Source: Chalara sp. BL73
Lineage: Eukaryota > Ascomycota > Leotiomycetes > Helotiales
Reading direction: 5' to 3'
Length of the DNA stretch: 64,000 bases
Assembly (NCBI GenBank): GCA_918026815.1
Contig: CAKJVC010000057.1
Location: 62,001 to 126,000 of the forward strand
Shown here: positions 1 to 13,577 of the stretch, piece by piece
Layout of the letters: each line of letters starts with the position of its first letter
How positions within the stretch are numbered: position 1 is the stretch's first letter
Notes under the pieces: generated by a model
Seen by the model: the letters and a program-made list of their open reading frames with translations, nothing else
Told to the model about the DNA's origin: nothing
The model's database searches: none
Made by a program: the position numbers and the translations under genes

Positions 1-2395
1 ACTGTCAGTATCTTCACTTCCCGAAAAGTCCTCTACGACAAATCCAGATTGTGGTGTCTCCCGATTACGGTATGGGAGATTATTTGAGAAGTTAGGAGAA
101 GATGAAGGAACCTGCTCAGCCATTGCTCGCCTTTGAAAGACCACGTTTTGGCGGTTCTTTTTTCCTTTGATGAGGAATGGCATACGGCTTTTCTTGACAC
201 ACAGACATATGATTTGTTGGTGCACTTTAATATTGTTCTTGGTGGCTCCTTCGAGATGATCCGTGTCGTGCAAAAGAAAAGTGGACCCATCATAGGCGAG
301 AGATCTGCGCACTGTGACAAAGATCACAAATTGATCAAGACACAAAGAAAATCAGGGACTACTTGACTTTGACTTGATAGGGGTAGAGTGGTTCATTAAA
401 AGAGGAATTTGAATACCTCATATGAGGCTTCAGAATTTTACGGTCACTATTTCCTCCCATACTCGGTTGGAATTTCACAGCTAAAGGTTAAATAGGTGTT
501 AAAGTTGGTTTTGTTACATACTTTATCGATAGCTAAAGATAACCTTATTTCTCGCCTACGATTGGCTCCCTGGAACCCCGCATCTTAGAACTGTCCTTCC
601 ACATTTTTCAACTATGATTCTCTCGTTCTTTTTCTTTTTGATTCATACGACTATACGACGCACTGTGAAGCTTAATCTAGTGGAAGAGATTATAATTCCA
701 TACACTCGCCTGAAGCACTGCAACCCATTTGAGGTATTGTGTGTTAAGCCAAATGCAGTCAGCCTTAAGGGATCAAAGATTGTCAGATTGCCCCGCATCT
801 TGTTTTCATTCTGCCTGCCATGTCTAATCACGCAGTGTTGGTGACATGGCAGGACGGCTTATTGTCACCCTTTTTTAATGACGAAAACGACAGACTGTAG
901 GTTAACATGGGCTACGCCCGATGACTGGGCAAGGGTGTAGGCCACCCGACGTCGCACAGTTGCGCAATAATGCACTGGTCAGAATACTCTTATTGGCGCC
1001 AGTCCAGGTGTCAATCTAAACATGGAAGCGATATGCGAGCAATATACGCAAGTGTGTTGATTTGCGGAAGCTTTTCGGACTACCCAATAGAACTTGGCTA
1101 TCCAACTCTTGGATCTCCATACAGCAGATGGCGACCTGCATGTTATTGCATGATTTTGGGTATGCAGCTGGTGGTTAGCTTCGGGGCGAATCTAAATCAG
1201 CTAAGTTTGGCGAGAGATTGCTGAGAGGAGGGCATGCGCTGTTGCCGGCAAAGCCATCGTGGGAGTGCTGGACTGGATCCTTCAAGCGTGAAACAGTTTA
1301 GGGGTTGTAACTAACAGAACAGGAAGAGCTATACAATTCATGTAGAAATCCTCCCAAATGGCAAAGCTGTAGGTTCTGACTCGTCTATTTGCTCTTCCGT
1401 AGTTCTAGTTTTGAAGTTTTTTTCGGTAGTCACAGAAAGTCCTGGCCACTAGGTGGTAGTACGTAATAAACTGTTGAGATGCCTTGTGCGGCAATTCTTC
1501 GCTAGAACCAGTCAACAGATCATTTCAATTGAAGGTAAGGAGGCATTCAGAGCTGTGGCCAAGTCGGTGGAAGCAGGCTTCCCGCACTGCTTAGCCGTCC
1601 TCCAGCTCTCTGATATCTGGCGCTGTCTTGATAAGCCGTGCAGCAAGAGATGCGCCGCCGACCCTGTCATAAAGCGCGTCAAGACGGGAAACCTGGAGCT
1701 TATGGGGTGCCCTCATATATAGTGATCAGTATATGTCCAGGCTTTCCGTCGTCCTGTAGATCTGGCGAACGACAAGCCAGCTGGAGAGACGTGCACAACA
1801 GACAGAAAGTACTTGGACCTTGCCAGGGATGGACCCTGATAACCGACAATGTGATCTATAAGACCAGATCTGGCTGCGTTTCATACCACAGTGGGGAGTT
1901 GTTAACTTTCAAGTCATTCTCACCGTAGCTTCAGGGCCGACATATATACGGATGGGTGCTGGATGATCATACAACCAAGTGGTTGAGTCTTGTATGAAGA
2001 TTAGCGAAAGGACGAAATCTGGTGGTGCTATATTATTCTGCCTCCTGAAAAGGATGATCTTAGACCTTTTGTGCTTCAGGAAATGCAACATTACTGTAGA
2101 CTTGCAGATAATATTGCATCCAGCAGGAGTGGGATCTCTCGCCAGAGGGTTTTCAGTGGTCGCTTTGGGCGGCTTCCAGGGGGGCTTACGGTGCTCGTTC
2201 AGGGCTTTTCTTTGGCTTTACGGGGCTCCCCACTCTGTTTCTGAGCCTGGAGGGGATCGAATTCCAGGGTGCTGCTGCACTACAACTGCGCCCACCAGTC
2301 ACCGTCGAGGATAGCTTCACTTCCATCCTAATCTAGCAAAGCGGGTCACACATTATTGGCACCTGACTCCGGCAAGAGAAAACCTCTAATGCACC
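1..2395. other. no supported gene
   Basis: I see only short overlapping open frames of about 60-110 codons in this 2.4 kb, with no recognisable domain, no conserved splice pattern and no tRNA or rRNA. The last part is presumably the upstream region of the Zn2Cys6 gene that follows. A gene whose exons are too short to recognise cannot be excluded. Confidence 0.5.
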
Positions 2396-2405
2396 ATTGG
2401 CCAAT
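2396..2405. promoter_or_regulatory. palindromic CCAAT box
   Basis: The sequence reads ATTGGCCAAT, two CCAAT boxes back to back, about 300 bp before the ATG of the Zn2Cys6 regulator. CCAAT is the binding site of the HapB/C/E complex in fungi. Its use here is inferred from position only. Confidence 0.35.
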
Positions 2406-2699
2406 AGGCATGCCAAGTGTGGAGCTTGGTCGCTGTTATGGCGCCCTCATTCGCTGCTGCTTTCACTGGTGGCTGGGGGGGTGGCCGGCAATCCTTGGAA
2501 GGCGTGCGATTCATCCGGGTTTTGTTCACCGCTTCTTATGTGGAGCGCTCGCCATCGTCAAGCCAGCTGCTGCTATCGTCCTGCTGCCAACGACCTCTCA
2601 CCGACTTCAACGTGAAGTTTTCCTCTTCCTCAAAGAGCGGTGTCACTACCCTCTTGCCTACAATACTATCGACCTTTCCAGCCCTACACGTCCGTGAAA

Positions 2700-5045
2700 A
2701 TGACCTCGAATCTTGACTTCTCCTCAGAAGGTCTGTTGGACTTGACGTACGACGCACGAGACCCCAGATATCCATTTTCCAACATGGAGCCTCGATCGAG
2801 TTGGGCCATGCCTCTCGAAATGGGGACGGGAGGCGCTGAAGAGCGGCGAGAAACATCTCCAAGCCATAGCACACAAAATCAATTTCCTCAAACCGGCCAC
2901 AACAATTCCCCAACCCTCCTCACAAGCTGGCCTATGCAACCACAGCCGCAGCAACTTTCACAATACATTCAGGACAACTCGTTAATGAGTGCGGCACAGT
3001 TCAATAACTTTGGGGGTCCTTTCCAAACATCACCGTTGGATTATCAGATAACCTCGACGCAAGCTGGATTCGACGCTGGTCTTCAGATGGAGGCGCCTTT
3101 CAATGGACTCGCACAGAGTATAGAAGCTCAAGCTGCAATGTGGGCAAATTGGCAGGAGCTTGAGAATGCAATGATGGTCGCAGGGGCTAACGATGGCCTA
3201 CCAAACGTCGGGCGCCAAAGCCTCGGAAGTACTTCGCCTACCGGAACCTACTTAGAAGTTTTATCCCTCCCTAGTTCAAGCAGCGATAATGGGTGGGCTA
3301 CAGTGGATAATTACCCCAATTTTGAGTCGTACCAGCAGGCTCAAAATAACGGCATTTTCAATCCTGGACAGACCTTGCATCTTCGCTCTCATTCGGATTC
3401 CTCGCAATCTGATAGCACTGGGCACACCATCGAATCATTTGGCAGCTTTGAAGATATTTCAAATCCTTACTCGCCATACTCACCAGGATCCGACACATAC
3501 TTGGATCTCTCTGCCCACCGAAATTGCTACCATGGAGAGTCTCACCACCACGCCCACGAAACAGTAAGCCCTGCCGCCGCCGTGCCGCCAGTACCAATCA
3601 AAATGTCTCCTTCAAGTCGCACCAGCCCTGCTAGTACCTCGCCTCCAGCGAGAAGAAATTCCGGACCTAAGAAAAGCCCTACTGCAAAAGTCACAAAGTC
3701 ACTTATTCGACGTACCTCCAATGGAAAGAAAGAAGGCACCGAGAAGCGAGTTGGTCGAAGACGCGGACCTTTATTACCAGAACAGCGGAAACAAGCAAGC
3801 GAGATCAGAAAGCTGCGTGCATGCTTAAGGTGCAAGTTCCTGAAGAAGACCTGTGACAAAGGCGAACCCTGTGCTGGTTGTCAACCATCTCATGCCCGGC
3901 TCTGGCAAGTGCCATGTACCCGGATCGACATCAAAGATATTGGTTATTTTATGAAAGATTGGAAGGCCGATTATGAGCGTCATCTTGGCCTTGGAGTCTC
4001 TGTCTACAACATCAAAGGCTTTGCTCAGAAGGAAGAACTCCTTTGGATTACCCATGGTTACGGATTTGCCCTCCCAATTATGGCCCGCGAAGTATACGTC
4101 TCAGATGATAGCTGTTTCTCTATGGACTGGGTAGAGACTGCAGAGTCAGAACCTCTCGAGTTCGACTACCGCACCGAGAGAATGTCAGCTGGATCTGAAG
4201 GCGTCTCAACTGAAGCTTTGTCGGAATACCTCGACAAACATCTTGATGGGCCATTTGAGGAGTTCATTGACGAGTACTTCGAAGGGACTCCATTCATCAC
4301 GGAAATCCTGAAGACTGCCCACCGATACTATGTTAAGGAGAAAGTACCTGTCATCCGCAAGGCATTAAAACTTGTTCTCGCATACAACCTCACACTACAT
4401 GTGACCTTGGTTGAGCAACGCGGCGATGAGCATCCTATGGAAGGTCTGATTGATGATGACGATTCCAGATTTGCTGGTAAAGTTATTGCACCAGTAATGA
4501 TCAACTTCCAGATCAAGTGTGCTTTAGCAGATATGTGGCGTGAGCTTCAAAAGGAAATTCTTGAGGAGCTTTCCTCATTGTACTCCAGTGTATACAGCGG
4601 TGACAGACTCAAGAACTGGCCTACTATCTTCATGATCGCCTCGATTCTCCTTGCTGTGTGGGAAGAGATGCAATTCGATTGCCACTATCGTGTTCCTGAC
4701 TCCGCTGCTGTCAACAAGTTCTGCAGTGATATGGAGACCACCCCCGTTGGTGTTATTGTTGGCCTCTTCCACGCTATCTCGCAAAAGCTGCCCGCCTTCA
4801 CTGAGTGGGATACTAGACGACATGGTCAACTTCTCAATAACAACGTTGCCGTCTGTGAGGCCATGACCGAAATGCGGGAACATGTCATAAAGCATGGTAA
4901 GCTTAATGTCAATATACTTCGCCACTATACTAACCATTCTCCAGAACCCTACCTCAAGACACGGCCTGATGTCAAGTTTGATCGAAGAGATTTTGATTGT
5001 TTGTCGAACAAATTCCTCTCCAAGCTCGTCATCCGCGCCAATTAG
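2700..5045 (+). CDS. Zn2Cys6 transcription factor with an internal zinc cluster
   Basis: Predicted 765-aa nuclear regulator. Two exons: 2700-4896 and 4945-5045; the 48-nt intron has GTAAGC, a CTAAC branch site and CAG, and would also read through in frame. The start is the first ATG; the open frame extends upstream only to a GTG at 2640. The N-terminal half is rich in Ser, Gln, Asn and Pro, typical of an activation region. A basic Ser/Pro stretch (about residues 310-370) leads into the zinc cluster, which starts near Cys375: C-x2-C-x6-C-x5-C-x2-C-x11-C, beginning CLRCKFLKKTC. The remaining ~350 residues are mostly helical with no domain I can name. A zinc cluster in the middle of the chain is a minority layout in this family, where it is usually N-terminal. 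Target genes are unknown. Confidence 0.85.
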   Translation: MTSNLDFSSEGLLDLTYDARDPRYPFSNMEPRSSWAMPLEMGTGGAEERRETSPSHSTQNQFPQTGHNNSPTLLTSWPMQPQPQQLSQYIQDNSLMSAAQFNNFGGPFQTSPLDYQITSTQAGFDAGLQMEAPFNGLAQSIEAQAAMWANWQELENAMMVAGANDGLPNVGRQSLGSTSPTGTYLEVLSLPSSSSDNGWATVDNYPNFESYQQAQNNGIFNPGQTLHLRSHSDSSQSDSTGHTIESFGSFEDISNPYSPYSPGSDTYLDLSAHRNCYHGESHHHAHETVSPAAAVPPVPIKMSPSSRTSPASTSPPARRNSGPKKSPTAKVTKSLIRRTSNGKKEGTEKRVGRRRGPLLPEQRKQASEIRKLRACLRCKFLKKTCDKGEPCAGCQPSHARLWQVPCTRIDIKDIGYFMKDWKADYERHLGLGVSVYNIKGFAQKEELLWITHGYGFALPIMAREVYVSDDSCFSMDWVETAESEPLEFDYRTERMSAGSEGVSTEALSEYLDKHLDGPFEEFIDEYFEGTPFITEILKTAHRYYVKEKVPVIRKALKLVLAYNLTLHVTLVEQRGDEHPMEGLIDDDDSRFAGKVIAPVMINFQIKCALADMWRELQKEILEELSSLYSSVYSGDRLKNWPTIFMIASILLAVWEEMQFDCHYRVPDSAAVNKFCSDMETTPVGVIVGLFHAISQKLPAFTEWDTRRHGQLLNNNVAVCEAMTEMREHVIKHGKLNVNILRHYTNHSPEPYLKTRPDVKFDRRDFDCLSNKFLSKLVIRAN

Positions 5046-6558
5046 CCATCTATGGCTCTACCGTGCGCTTTTCGTTCTGCAAATAACCTTCTATATACCC
5101 ACTTCGCAATTATTCGACTGTACAAAAGCAGCGATACTGCTCCCTGGAGGGGCCACCAGTTGGCCAATTGAACCATCCATTCTTCCATTTGTTCTCGCCC
5201 GACTCTCATTTGTTGCCATCATTGTGTTTTGGAACCCATTTTAGCGGAGGGCATTTATTTGTGATAGTTCTCCATTTACGAACGGCATAGCGATGAGAAA
5301 ACAGTCATATTACGACCCCGTTACGAATTGACAGGAGCATTTGTATGATCACCATGAGATCATGTGGAAACTTTTTACGCTTTTTACGGGACATGTTTTA
5401 AACTTATGAAATATATTTTGACGGAGCATTGGGCATGGCATTGACTGGGTGCTTGGAAACACCCGCTGCCAGTTTTGGAGGCATGCATTGCATGTTTACA
5501 GGAAAGAACATTGTTTGATGTATACGATGTATACTCGCAAGAGACATAGATTTTTAATGTCCAAAAGTTGAGAACTTCGACATATTGCCCATTCGCGAGT
5601 GATGTGTGATTCGTGACAATCATGGGGATACAAGCTTAGTGCTACGTCCATGTCAAGCTATTTAATCTAGGTTAACCGCTGTCTGAAGATGTTGGGTCAT
5701 GAGATGCTGAACCATGTGTGGATTCTGCTTAACACCAACTACACGCTTCATCCGTTTCCAGCCTTAGGAAACACAAGGAAGAAACATGCTATTCTTTTTG
5801 GCATGTACCAGCTAGCATACCTTGATAGACTATCAGTGTCGTGAAAGCCACCCCAAAAATTATGGCATAATAGAATTCCACACTACGACGCAAGCGCTCC
5901 TTCATCCTATATCGCATATAGCGCCGTGTCCAAAATGCCTCACATCAAACTTGGCGACCACTTCACGTGACATCATATACGGGCTCAGCCGGTTCTCGGC
6001 GATGCCGCCGCTTGCACATCTGAGCAATGGGCAATGACGTGCGACAGTGGGGGCGGCGATTGCTTATCGCATAGAATCAAGGTGAACTTGAGAACACCTT
6101 TGGGGAAGCGAAAAGAATTTCGAACGAAGGCGGCAAAATGTCCACGATCCGTCTTCTCTATCAATTAATGCTTCTGACCCTGTAGCTCATTCAAACGGGT
6201 TTGTTGAATGATACATGGGCCCACCTGCTGTACAGGAGTAACCTGAGGCGGGGAAGTGGCACCCCGGCTTTCAAAGGTCGTCGTCACCGCTCTCACTGTT
6301 TGCGGGACAAAGAATATGTTCGCAATGATGAGGAGTGTTCTGTGACTGATGATAGCAATACTGCAAATATATTATTGAGCGAATACCGGAGATATAGTAT
6401 TTAACTAATCCTGTGCATGGTAAGAAATATTCAATGCGTTCTTCCTGAGCATTCCAGTGAGTTCCAAGGCGGTTGGTTAGGGTTGGCAGCCTTATCATTG
6501 GAAGCCAGTCACCTGGTGAGTAAGCTGCCTGGACCGCCACACTAGCGGAACCCAGCCT
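5046..6558. other. intergenic, nothing recognised
   Basis: This 1.5 kb lies between the regulator and the polyubiquitin gene. It is moderately AT-rich and contains only short open frames without recognisable motifs. It must hold the regulator's 3' end and distal ubiquitin promoter elements. Confidence 0.5.
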
Positions 6559-6711
6559 CTTAAATAGACCACCTCCTTCTCTCCAAACCCATTCCTCTCC
6601 TCCTCTTCCAATCCACTACGTACAAACCCATCTTCGGTCTTTCCCACTCATCACAAATCATACTCCAAATACAATCTCAACTAAAGAAGAATCCTCTAAG
6701 GCACCGTCAAC
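6559..6711 (+). promoter_or_regulatory. polyubiquitin core promoter and leader
   Basis: A TTAAATAG element at about 6559 is followed by a long pyrimidine-rich stretch (about 6569-6640) made of CTCC, TTCC and CTTCC blocks, and then an A-rich leader directly before the ATG. CT-rich tracts upstream of the start are typical of strongly expressed fungal housekeeping genes. Confidence 0.5.
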
Positions 6712-7767
<1,056 letters not shown>

Positions 7768-8597
7768 AATTTTGAGTTGGGATCAATCACTCCATGGCAC
7801 TTTACGATGGCGTTTTCGGCATAATCATACCATTAACTTACTGCTTGCAACCGTAAATAGGCATGGGATCATTAATACACTGGAATGTGTAATTACTTAG
7901 CGGGACATAGATAGTCCAATCCATGACTTATGAACTCACCTTGGTCTTTATATAACTTAATTCCTGATCATGGTAAGATGTAACTCCAGTGCTCGCAAAT
8001 TCAGAGATCTAAACATACTTTTTACAATTTAAGATAAGCTGGGCAAATGCTCTGAATTAATGAATTGAACATATTGCTGTTACCTTCTCTTGTTGCAATT
8101 AAATTATTTGTTGGGGGGGGGGATGCTTTCAATACGTCATGAAGGACGAGGCTACCTTCATCAGGAATATTCTTCCGTCCTTTAAATACTATGCCTCTCT
8201 TATCTGCCACTCAACAAGTGCATTCTCACTGATCAAGTCCACTAGATTCAATAAAATATCGCCACGCGTGAGAGTTTGCCTGTGGATTCTTCTTTAGGGA
8301 TTGGTCCAAACGAGGTGGCGCCGTCTCGGAAGTCTCAAATCGACAGCCTTGCCTAGAGGAGCGCTGCATGTAGACAACGGCATACAATACACGGATAATT
8401 CCGCATATGTTCTTTGTTAATCCTTAAGAACTAGAATAGCAATTAAGTTGCACCAATCTAAAATCTCTGAGACATTCGTTTAAAGTGGAAGGCTACATCC
8501 CGCATAGGTCCATCCACCAGTGCCTTCTTGGAGACCTCCAACATCTGCCGATTACCACCAAATACACTGGGGAGATTGGGAGGGATACAAAATATAC
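7768..8597. other. intergenic, with a possible missing 5' exon of the next gene
   Basis: This region holds a run of twelve G at about 8108 and no clear gene. In-frame coding for the following BRAP2-like gene runs back to about 8508, directly after a CATAG that could be a 3' splice site. An upstream first exon is therefore likely, but I could not place it. Confidence 0.4.
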
Positions 8598-10608
8598 ATG
8601 TTTGGAGCTCGGGATATGGCAGCGGAGAAGAGCTTACCTAGTGCATCGGAGCACCGAGCGAAGGGCGAGAGTAGCATCGGCGCAGAGCAAAAGGGCCTCG
8701 ATGCTGCCCTGAAAGCTGCGGCCAGCGTAGGCAAAGTCACGAGAGCACGATTCGAACCTCTGCGAGACCGGAAGATTGGAGATTCATGGGGCATTGTACA
8801 CCTTTATCGCGATGGAGAAGATTTGTCGGGATTACCAGAGGTGGAAGTCTACCATTCGGAAAAAAGCGTTGCAGCAGGGAAAGCTGTAGCAAGCGGAGGA
8901 TTTGGAGCTGCGGGCGACTACAATAATCAAGGGGAGGACCGTACTATTTTGTGTATCCCTGCAGTTCCAACATACTTTACACCGAGCGACTTCCTGAGGT
9001 TTGTGGGGGAGAGAAGTCGAGAGGAGGTTAGTCATTTTCGGATGGTCATGACGGGTCAGAATAACATGTATCTGGTTCTCATGAAGTTCAGAGACGGTGA
9101 TTATGCAAGAAAGTGGAAGGGACAATGGAATGGAAAGCTGTTTAATAGTATGGAGGTAAGGAACACGAATACACCACATCCATAGAGCATAATAATCACG
9201 GAAAAACTAACATTTCTATAGCCGGAAACTTGCTATGTAGCGTTCATAAAGTCTATCACTTTCCAAACTGAGGCCAATGCTCAATCAAATATATCCTTCC
9301 CAGAGCTTTCTTATGACCCATTCTCTCCATCAAATTCGGCGTCAGCATCTTTAAAGCCGTATGCTACCTCAGCCACCAATACCACCGAGCTTCCAACCTG
9401 CCCCGTCTGTCTAGATCGCATGGATGACTCTACCGGGCTTGTTACCATTCTATGTCAACACGTCTTTCATGGCGATTGCATCCAGAAGTGGAGAGGGCCC
9501 GGCTGTCCAGTCTGTCGACGCACCAATCCCACGCTTGCAAGCACTTCCTTTCAATATGACCCCATGAATCCACCTTTTGGAAGTGGGGAAGCTCCTCTAT
9601 GTAGTATTTGTGATACCACGGAGGATCTTTGGATTTGCCTTGTTTGTGGGAATGTGGGTTGTGGACGGTATAAAGGAGGTCATCAGAAAGAGCATTGGAA
9701 AGAGACCGCTCATAACCTTGCTTTGGAAATAGAAACGACTCATATTTGGGACTATGCAGTAAGCAATATAAAGTCCTCTCAGCTTTCTACGACTGATCCT
9801 ACTTTCTAGGATGATAGCTGGGCGCACAGGCTGATCAGAGGTAAACCTGACAGCAAGATCATGGATGAACCACCCAGCTCAGAAATGCCTCCAGCGCCAC
9901 GAAGCGAAAGTGACGCGCCACATGAGGTTCCATTGACTCCGAGCGCTCCCAGTGTTACGAATCCTAGCGCATGTAATTGCACCTGCCACGCCAATACCGA
10001 AGTTGACCTAGATATACGACTTGGACACATGCTTCAGCCCATTCTTGATCAACAGCGTGCTTTCTTCGAGGAGAAGGTTGAGAAGGCAACTCAAGAGGCC
10101 GAGGCTGCGACAGCTTCTGCTATAGATGCTTCTGGTGAGCTTTGATGTGCTAGACTTTGTATAAATTCACGTAAGACACTAACCCACAGTAGAACGCGCC
10201 GAAAAAGCGGAAGCAAAATTCCAAGAATCAGCATCCGAGCAATCTCATCTTCAAGAAGAGGTAAACAATCTCGAGAAAGACCTGGCGCGAGAAAAGACCA
10301 AAGCCGCCAAGTCAACAACGTTGGCAAAAGCCATGACCAAGTCTTTCCAAGATGAGAAGCAGCTCTCTGCAGGATTGATGGAGAACAACAGCGTTCTCAC
10401 CGCAAAGCTAGAGGCAGCGGCTAAGGCAGCACATGAACAGAAAGAGAAGCTTGCAGACATGGAGGAGCAGATTCGTGATCTGTATATGAATATTGAAGCC
10501 AGAGATAAGCTACAGCAGCTGAATCTGGAAGAAGGCGAGCTTGAGGGTAGTTCCGTGAGTGTGCCTGAGCAGAAGAAGCCTGGCAAGGGTAAGGGGAAGA
10601 AAAGGTAG
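8598..10608 (+). CDS. BRAP2/Etp1-like RING and UBP zinc-finger protein
   Basis: Likely cytoplasmic ubiquitin ligase of the BRAP2 (IMP) family, called Etp1 in yeast. Exons 8598-9155, 9222-9758, 9810-10134, 10190-10608 give 612 aa. In order: a BRAP2 RNA-recognition-like domain (TILCIPAVPTYFTPSDFLRF, then YVAFIKSITF), a complete RING-H2 (CPVCLDRMDD, CQHVFHGDC, CPVC), a UBP-type zinc finger (CSICDTTEDLWICLVCGNVG CGRY), and a long charged coiled coil rich in Glu, Lys and Ala with a Lys/Gly-rich end. The chosen ATG is the first in frame, but family members usually have a further ~60-100 N-terminal residues. The frame here stays open back to 8508, so the true start probably lies in an upstream exon. 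Confidence 0.88.
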
Positions 10609-11293
10609 TGATGGTCCGTCGTTTACTTTCTCGCATTCTGCACGGCCTGGGAAAGTTGGGCATAGAACGGCGTTCGATTAGCGAAAAAGTGATTTATGTC
10701 TATACCACGGGCGGCGTCTGAGGATATAATCAGCAAATACTACTAGTGCTATGTTATCGTATTTGAAGTTGTAGCATGGCAGTCTCCATTACGTTTAGAA
10801 TTCAACAGGTCTGTGCCGGCGCGCAATCTCAAGCTGGATACCATGATAGTTGAGGCAAGAAACGCCTACTTCATATCGCAAACCCTCCAAGCGGCTTTTT
10901 GAATGTGCACAAGTACACCTTGTCTATCCTTTCGCTCCATCGGATCTTTCGCACGACAATTTCTGCATATGATATTGCTGTACTTTGATCTGGACTACTC
11001 GCCATATCCGCGGACTGGAGAAGCTTAGGCTAAATGTCTGGTAGGAACATAAGCTTTCCCAACCGGCACTTTTCCCCCACATGCTTTACCCTTGGGGATC
11101 GTCTCCATTGACAAGCAGTATCATTTCAGGCTGTTGCGTTTTGGTATTGCCATCATATGGCTTTCGAGGATGCGCGTGCCTTTCAGCCGTTGGTGCTGGG
11201 TTGCCCACCGAACGGCTTCATCCTTTTGCTTGCCAACCGCTTCTTGGAACATGAAGTTTTTTTTTTTGCGTTTGCGATGTGTTTTAAGCCAAT
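10609..11293. other. intergenic, AA9 promoter region
   Basis: No coding signal. A single CCGCGG lies at 11008-11013 and a T-run at about 11261, shortly before the LPMO start. The convergence of housekeeping and secreted-enzyme genes gives no operon-like context. Confidence 0.4.
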
Positions 11294-12500
11294 ATGACCG
11301 TGCTGCTCCTTGGGTTCGTCTTCTGTATATGCGGCTTGGCTGGGCTGGGGAATGCTCATGGAGGCGTGAACAGCTATGCCGTCGGAGATAAATGGTATAA
11401 AGGGTATATCAGCCTCTCCCATACGTCCTTTCTCATTCGCTTCATCCGCTGACAGGATTTCTCAGATATGATCCTGATGTGCCGTTTGAGGATCAAGATG
11501 GTCAGCCGTGGTAAGTATTCCTACGCTTCTGCTACGAAAGGAAACGGATATCCTCCTGTTATATGCTATATTCGTCTTCGACTAATATGTATCTCCCGCA
11601 GGCTCGTCTCTCGTCCTTGGCTTTCAATAAATCCCATCTTTGAAGCGGATAACGCCTCTCTTGCATGCAACGTCCCTGGCTCGCCCGCCCCGTCCTCCAT
11701 CCCCATCATCGCTGGCGAATCTATTACCGCGTTGTATTACTATTGGGTACACACGATTGGACCGATGGTGCTCTGGATGGCGGACTGCGGTGGAGGATGT
11801 GAGGATTTCGACTCGAGTGAGGGGCGGTGGTTTAAGATTGCGGAGCGCGGGCTGTTGAGCGGGAGGCTGGATAGTGGGTGGTGGTTTCAGAGGGACTTTT
11901 CGCAGGTTGGTTTCTCCCTTTTGCTCCTCTGTGGGTGTGGCCCAGGGCTGATGAGAAGTAGCACTGGGACGGCGTATCGAGTAACTGGACGGAAACGATC
12001 CCCAAGACGCTCAAATCGGGCAATTATCTGATTAGGCATGAGATTATTGCCTTGCATAGTGCGAATAAACCGCAGTTCTATCCAGAGTGTGCTCAGTTGA
12101 AAGTCACGGGCGATGGGAATGAGATCCCAGAGGAGGAGTACTATGGGAGGTTTCCGGGTGTTTGGAGTATGAATCGTACGTATTGCCATTCCGCTTTACC
12201 CCCTACTCTTCGCATCGTACTTTATGGAAGTCTGGCGGGAGTCGACTGCTAACAAGGTGATTGTGAAGAGCCTGAGATCAATATTGACGTTTATGCCGAA
12301 TCGGAAAAAGGTGTCGATGTAAGTACAGGTCAAGGGTTGTCTCTGCTATGGATTTGGGTTCCTGAGAGAGGCTCATAAGCTAGTTCCTGCGTTATATGCT
12401 TATACTGACGATGTAACAGACATATAAAATTCCAGGGCCTCCGGTTTGGCGCGGTTCTGCACCAGTGCTTGAGCATCATGATCCTACTCGTTCAACGTGA
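11294..12500 (+). CDS. AA9 lytic polysaccharide monooxygenase, secreted
   Basis: Copper enzyme that cleaves cellulose or related glucans oxidatively outside the cell. Six exons: 11294-11403, 11466-11510, 11602-11905, 11962-12175, 12257-12318, 12420-12500; 271 aa. A 21-residue signal peptide (MTVLLLGFVFC...GNA) is followed directly by His22, the N-terminal histidine of the copper brace (HGGVNSYAVG). The second brace histidine lies in YYYWVHTIGPMVLWMADC; conserved RHEIIALHSA and QFYPEC carry the remaining His, Gln and axial Tyr. It ends with the AA9 motif YKIPGPPVW and has no cellulose-binding module or linker. One oddity: family members usually have His, one residue, then Gly-Pro, whereas here two residues (Thr-Ile) separate them. 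No frameshift or stop interrupts the gene. Confidence 0.92.
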
Positions 12501-13577
12501 GTCTCTAGCATGGAAATATGGTAGTGGCCGTCCTTTACTGTTCGTTTGGCGGTCCCAATTTATGTGTCCAAACATTGATACACTGACTCGAAGTCAAATC
12601 GTCGAAGATGCCTCCCAACGTGGACAATGGGCATCTTCAAACTCTAAGACACAAAATCAACACGAACGATCTTCAGCTTCTTTTTTATGTGTAAAAGTCT
12701 ACGAGGCATTTTACATGAGCTCGCCATGGCTAATATCAAACTCCAATGTGTTGTGAGTGCAAGGCGTTAGGACATCATCCACGGGTTGCTTGTACATATT
12801 ATGCCATGAGTAGTGCATACCTGGAAATACTTTTGCATGGCTCGAATACATGAAGTTTTTATTTAAATTTATTTCACCAAACCACCTCACATAATCTGGA
12901 GCTTTCCTGCCTGTAATTTATTGAAGATTGTGAAAATTTTGGAAAGGTCTCTGCCTAAGCCTTAGAGCTTTCAGAGTTAAAGTTCAATGGCTGTGCCGTC
13001 CCAATAAAATGCACCTTTACACTAGATTCGGCAGCATAGAATTTACCATACTCACCTGTGGTACCGAAACAGCTATTCTAGGTTTATTTCAGTCGGTTTT
13101 GGGATCTTGGACTAGAAGTCTTTATTTGAGCAGTTTTTGTAGCGTTTACTATGGCATCATCTTCGGGGCGTTAAGCCCCAGAAAATGATTTGACTAAGCT
13201 ACCCGCAAGTCAATTCTCGCAAGGTGCAGTATTGCACAGCCTATAAGGAGACCCGATGCTCATCTCGATGAGTATCCTACATAGCTTATATAGTCTTGAG
13301 ATGCAAATGTAATAGGTGATGCACTGATATATATATGATTTGGTCTCCAGAACATCAAACACACCTTTGGATTGAGCGTAGCTGTAGCTAGATACAACGG
13401 TCAGCAATTTGCATATAGCCACTCTTAGACTACATCTCGCAATTTCCACTTCCTAGAGGAAGCGTTCATGATCAAAGCTGGATAGAAATGTTCTGGTGGA
13501 CCTGTGCAAAAAAGCTCTTGGCATGGTAATATGTCGAAGCGAGGCTGCAATCTTGCACCCCACCTTACTCCTTTGTT
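12501..13577. other. intergenic, AT-rich
   Basis: About 1.1 kb with short open frames only and no recognisable motif. It separates the LPMO 3' end from the 3' end of the opposite-strand membrane protein gene, so both genes converge on it. Confidence 0.5.

Noticed and set aside
1549..1610. tRNA-like GTGGCCAAGTCGGTGG segment
   Set aside because: No acceptor stem, no B-box (GGTTCGAATCC-like) at the right distance, and no cloverleaf can be drawn.
2640..2699. N-terminal extension of the first Zn2Cys6 gene
   Set aside because: It would need a GTG start; the first ATG at 2700 is followed directly by normal coding sequence.
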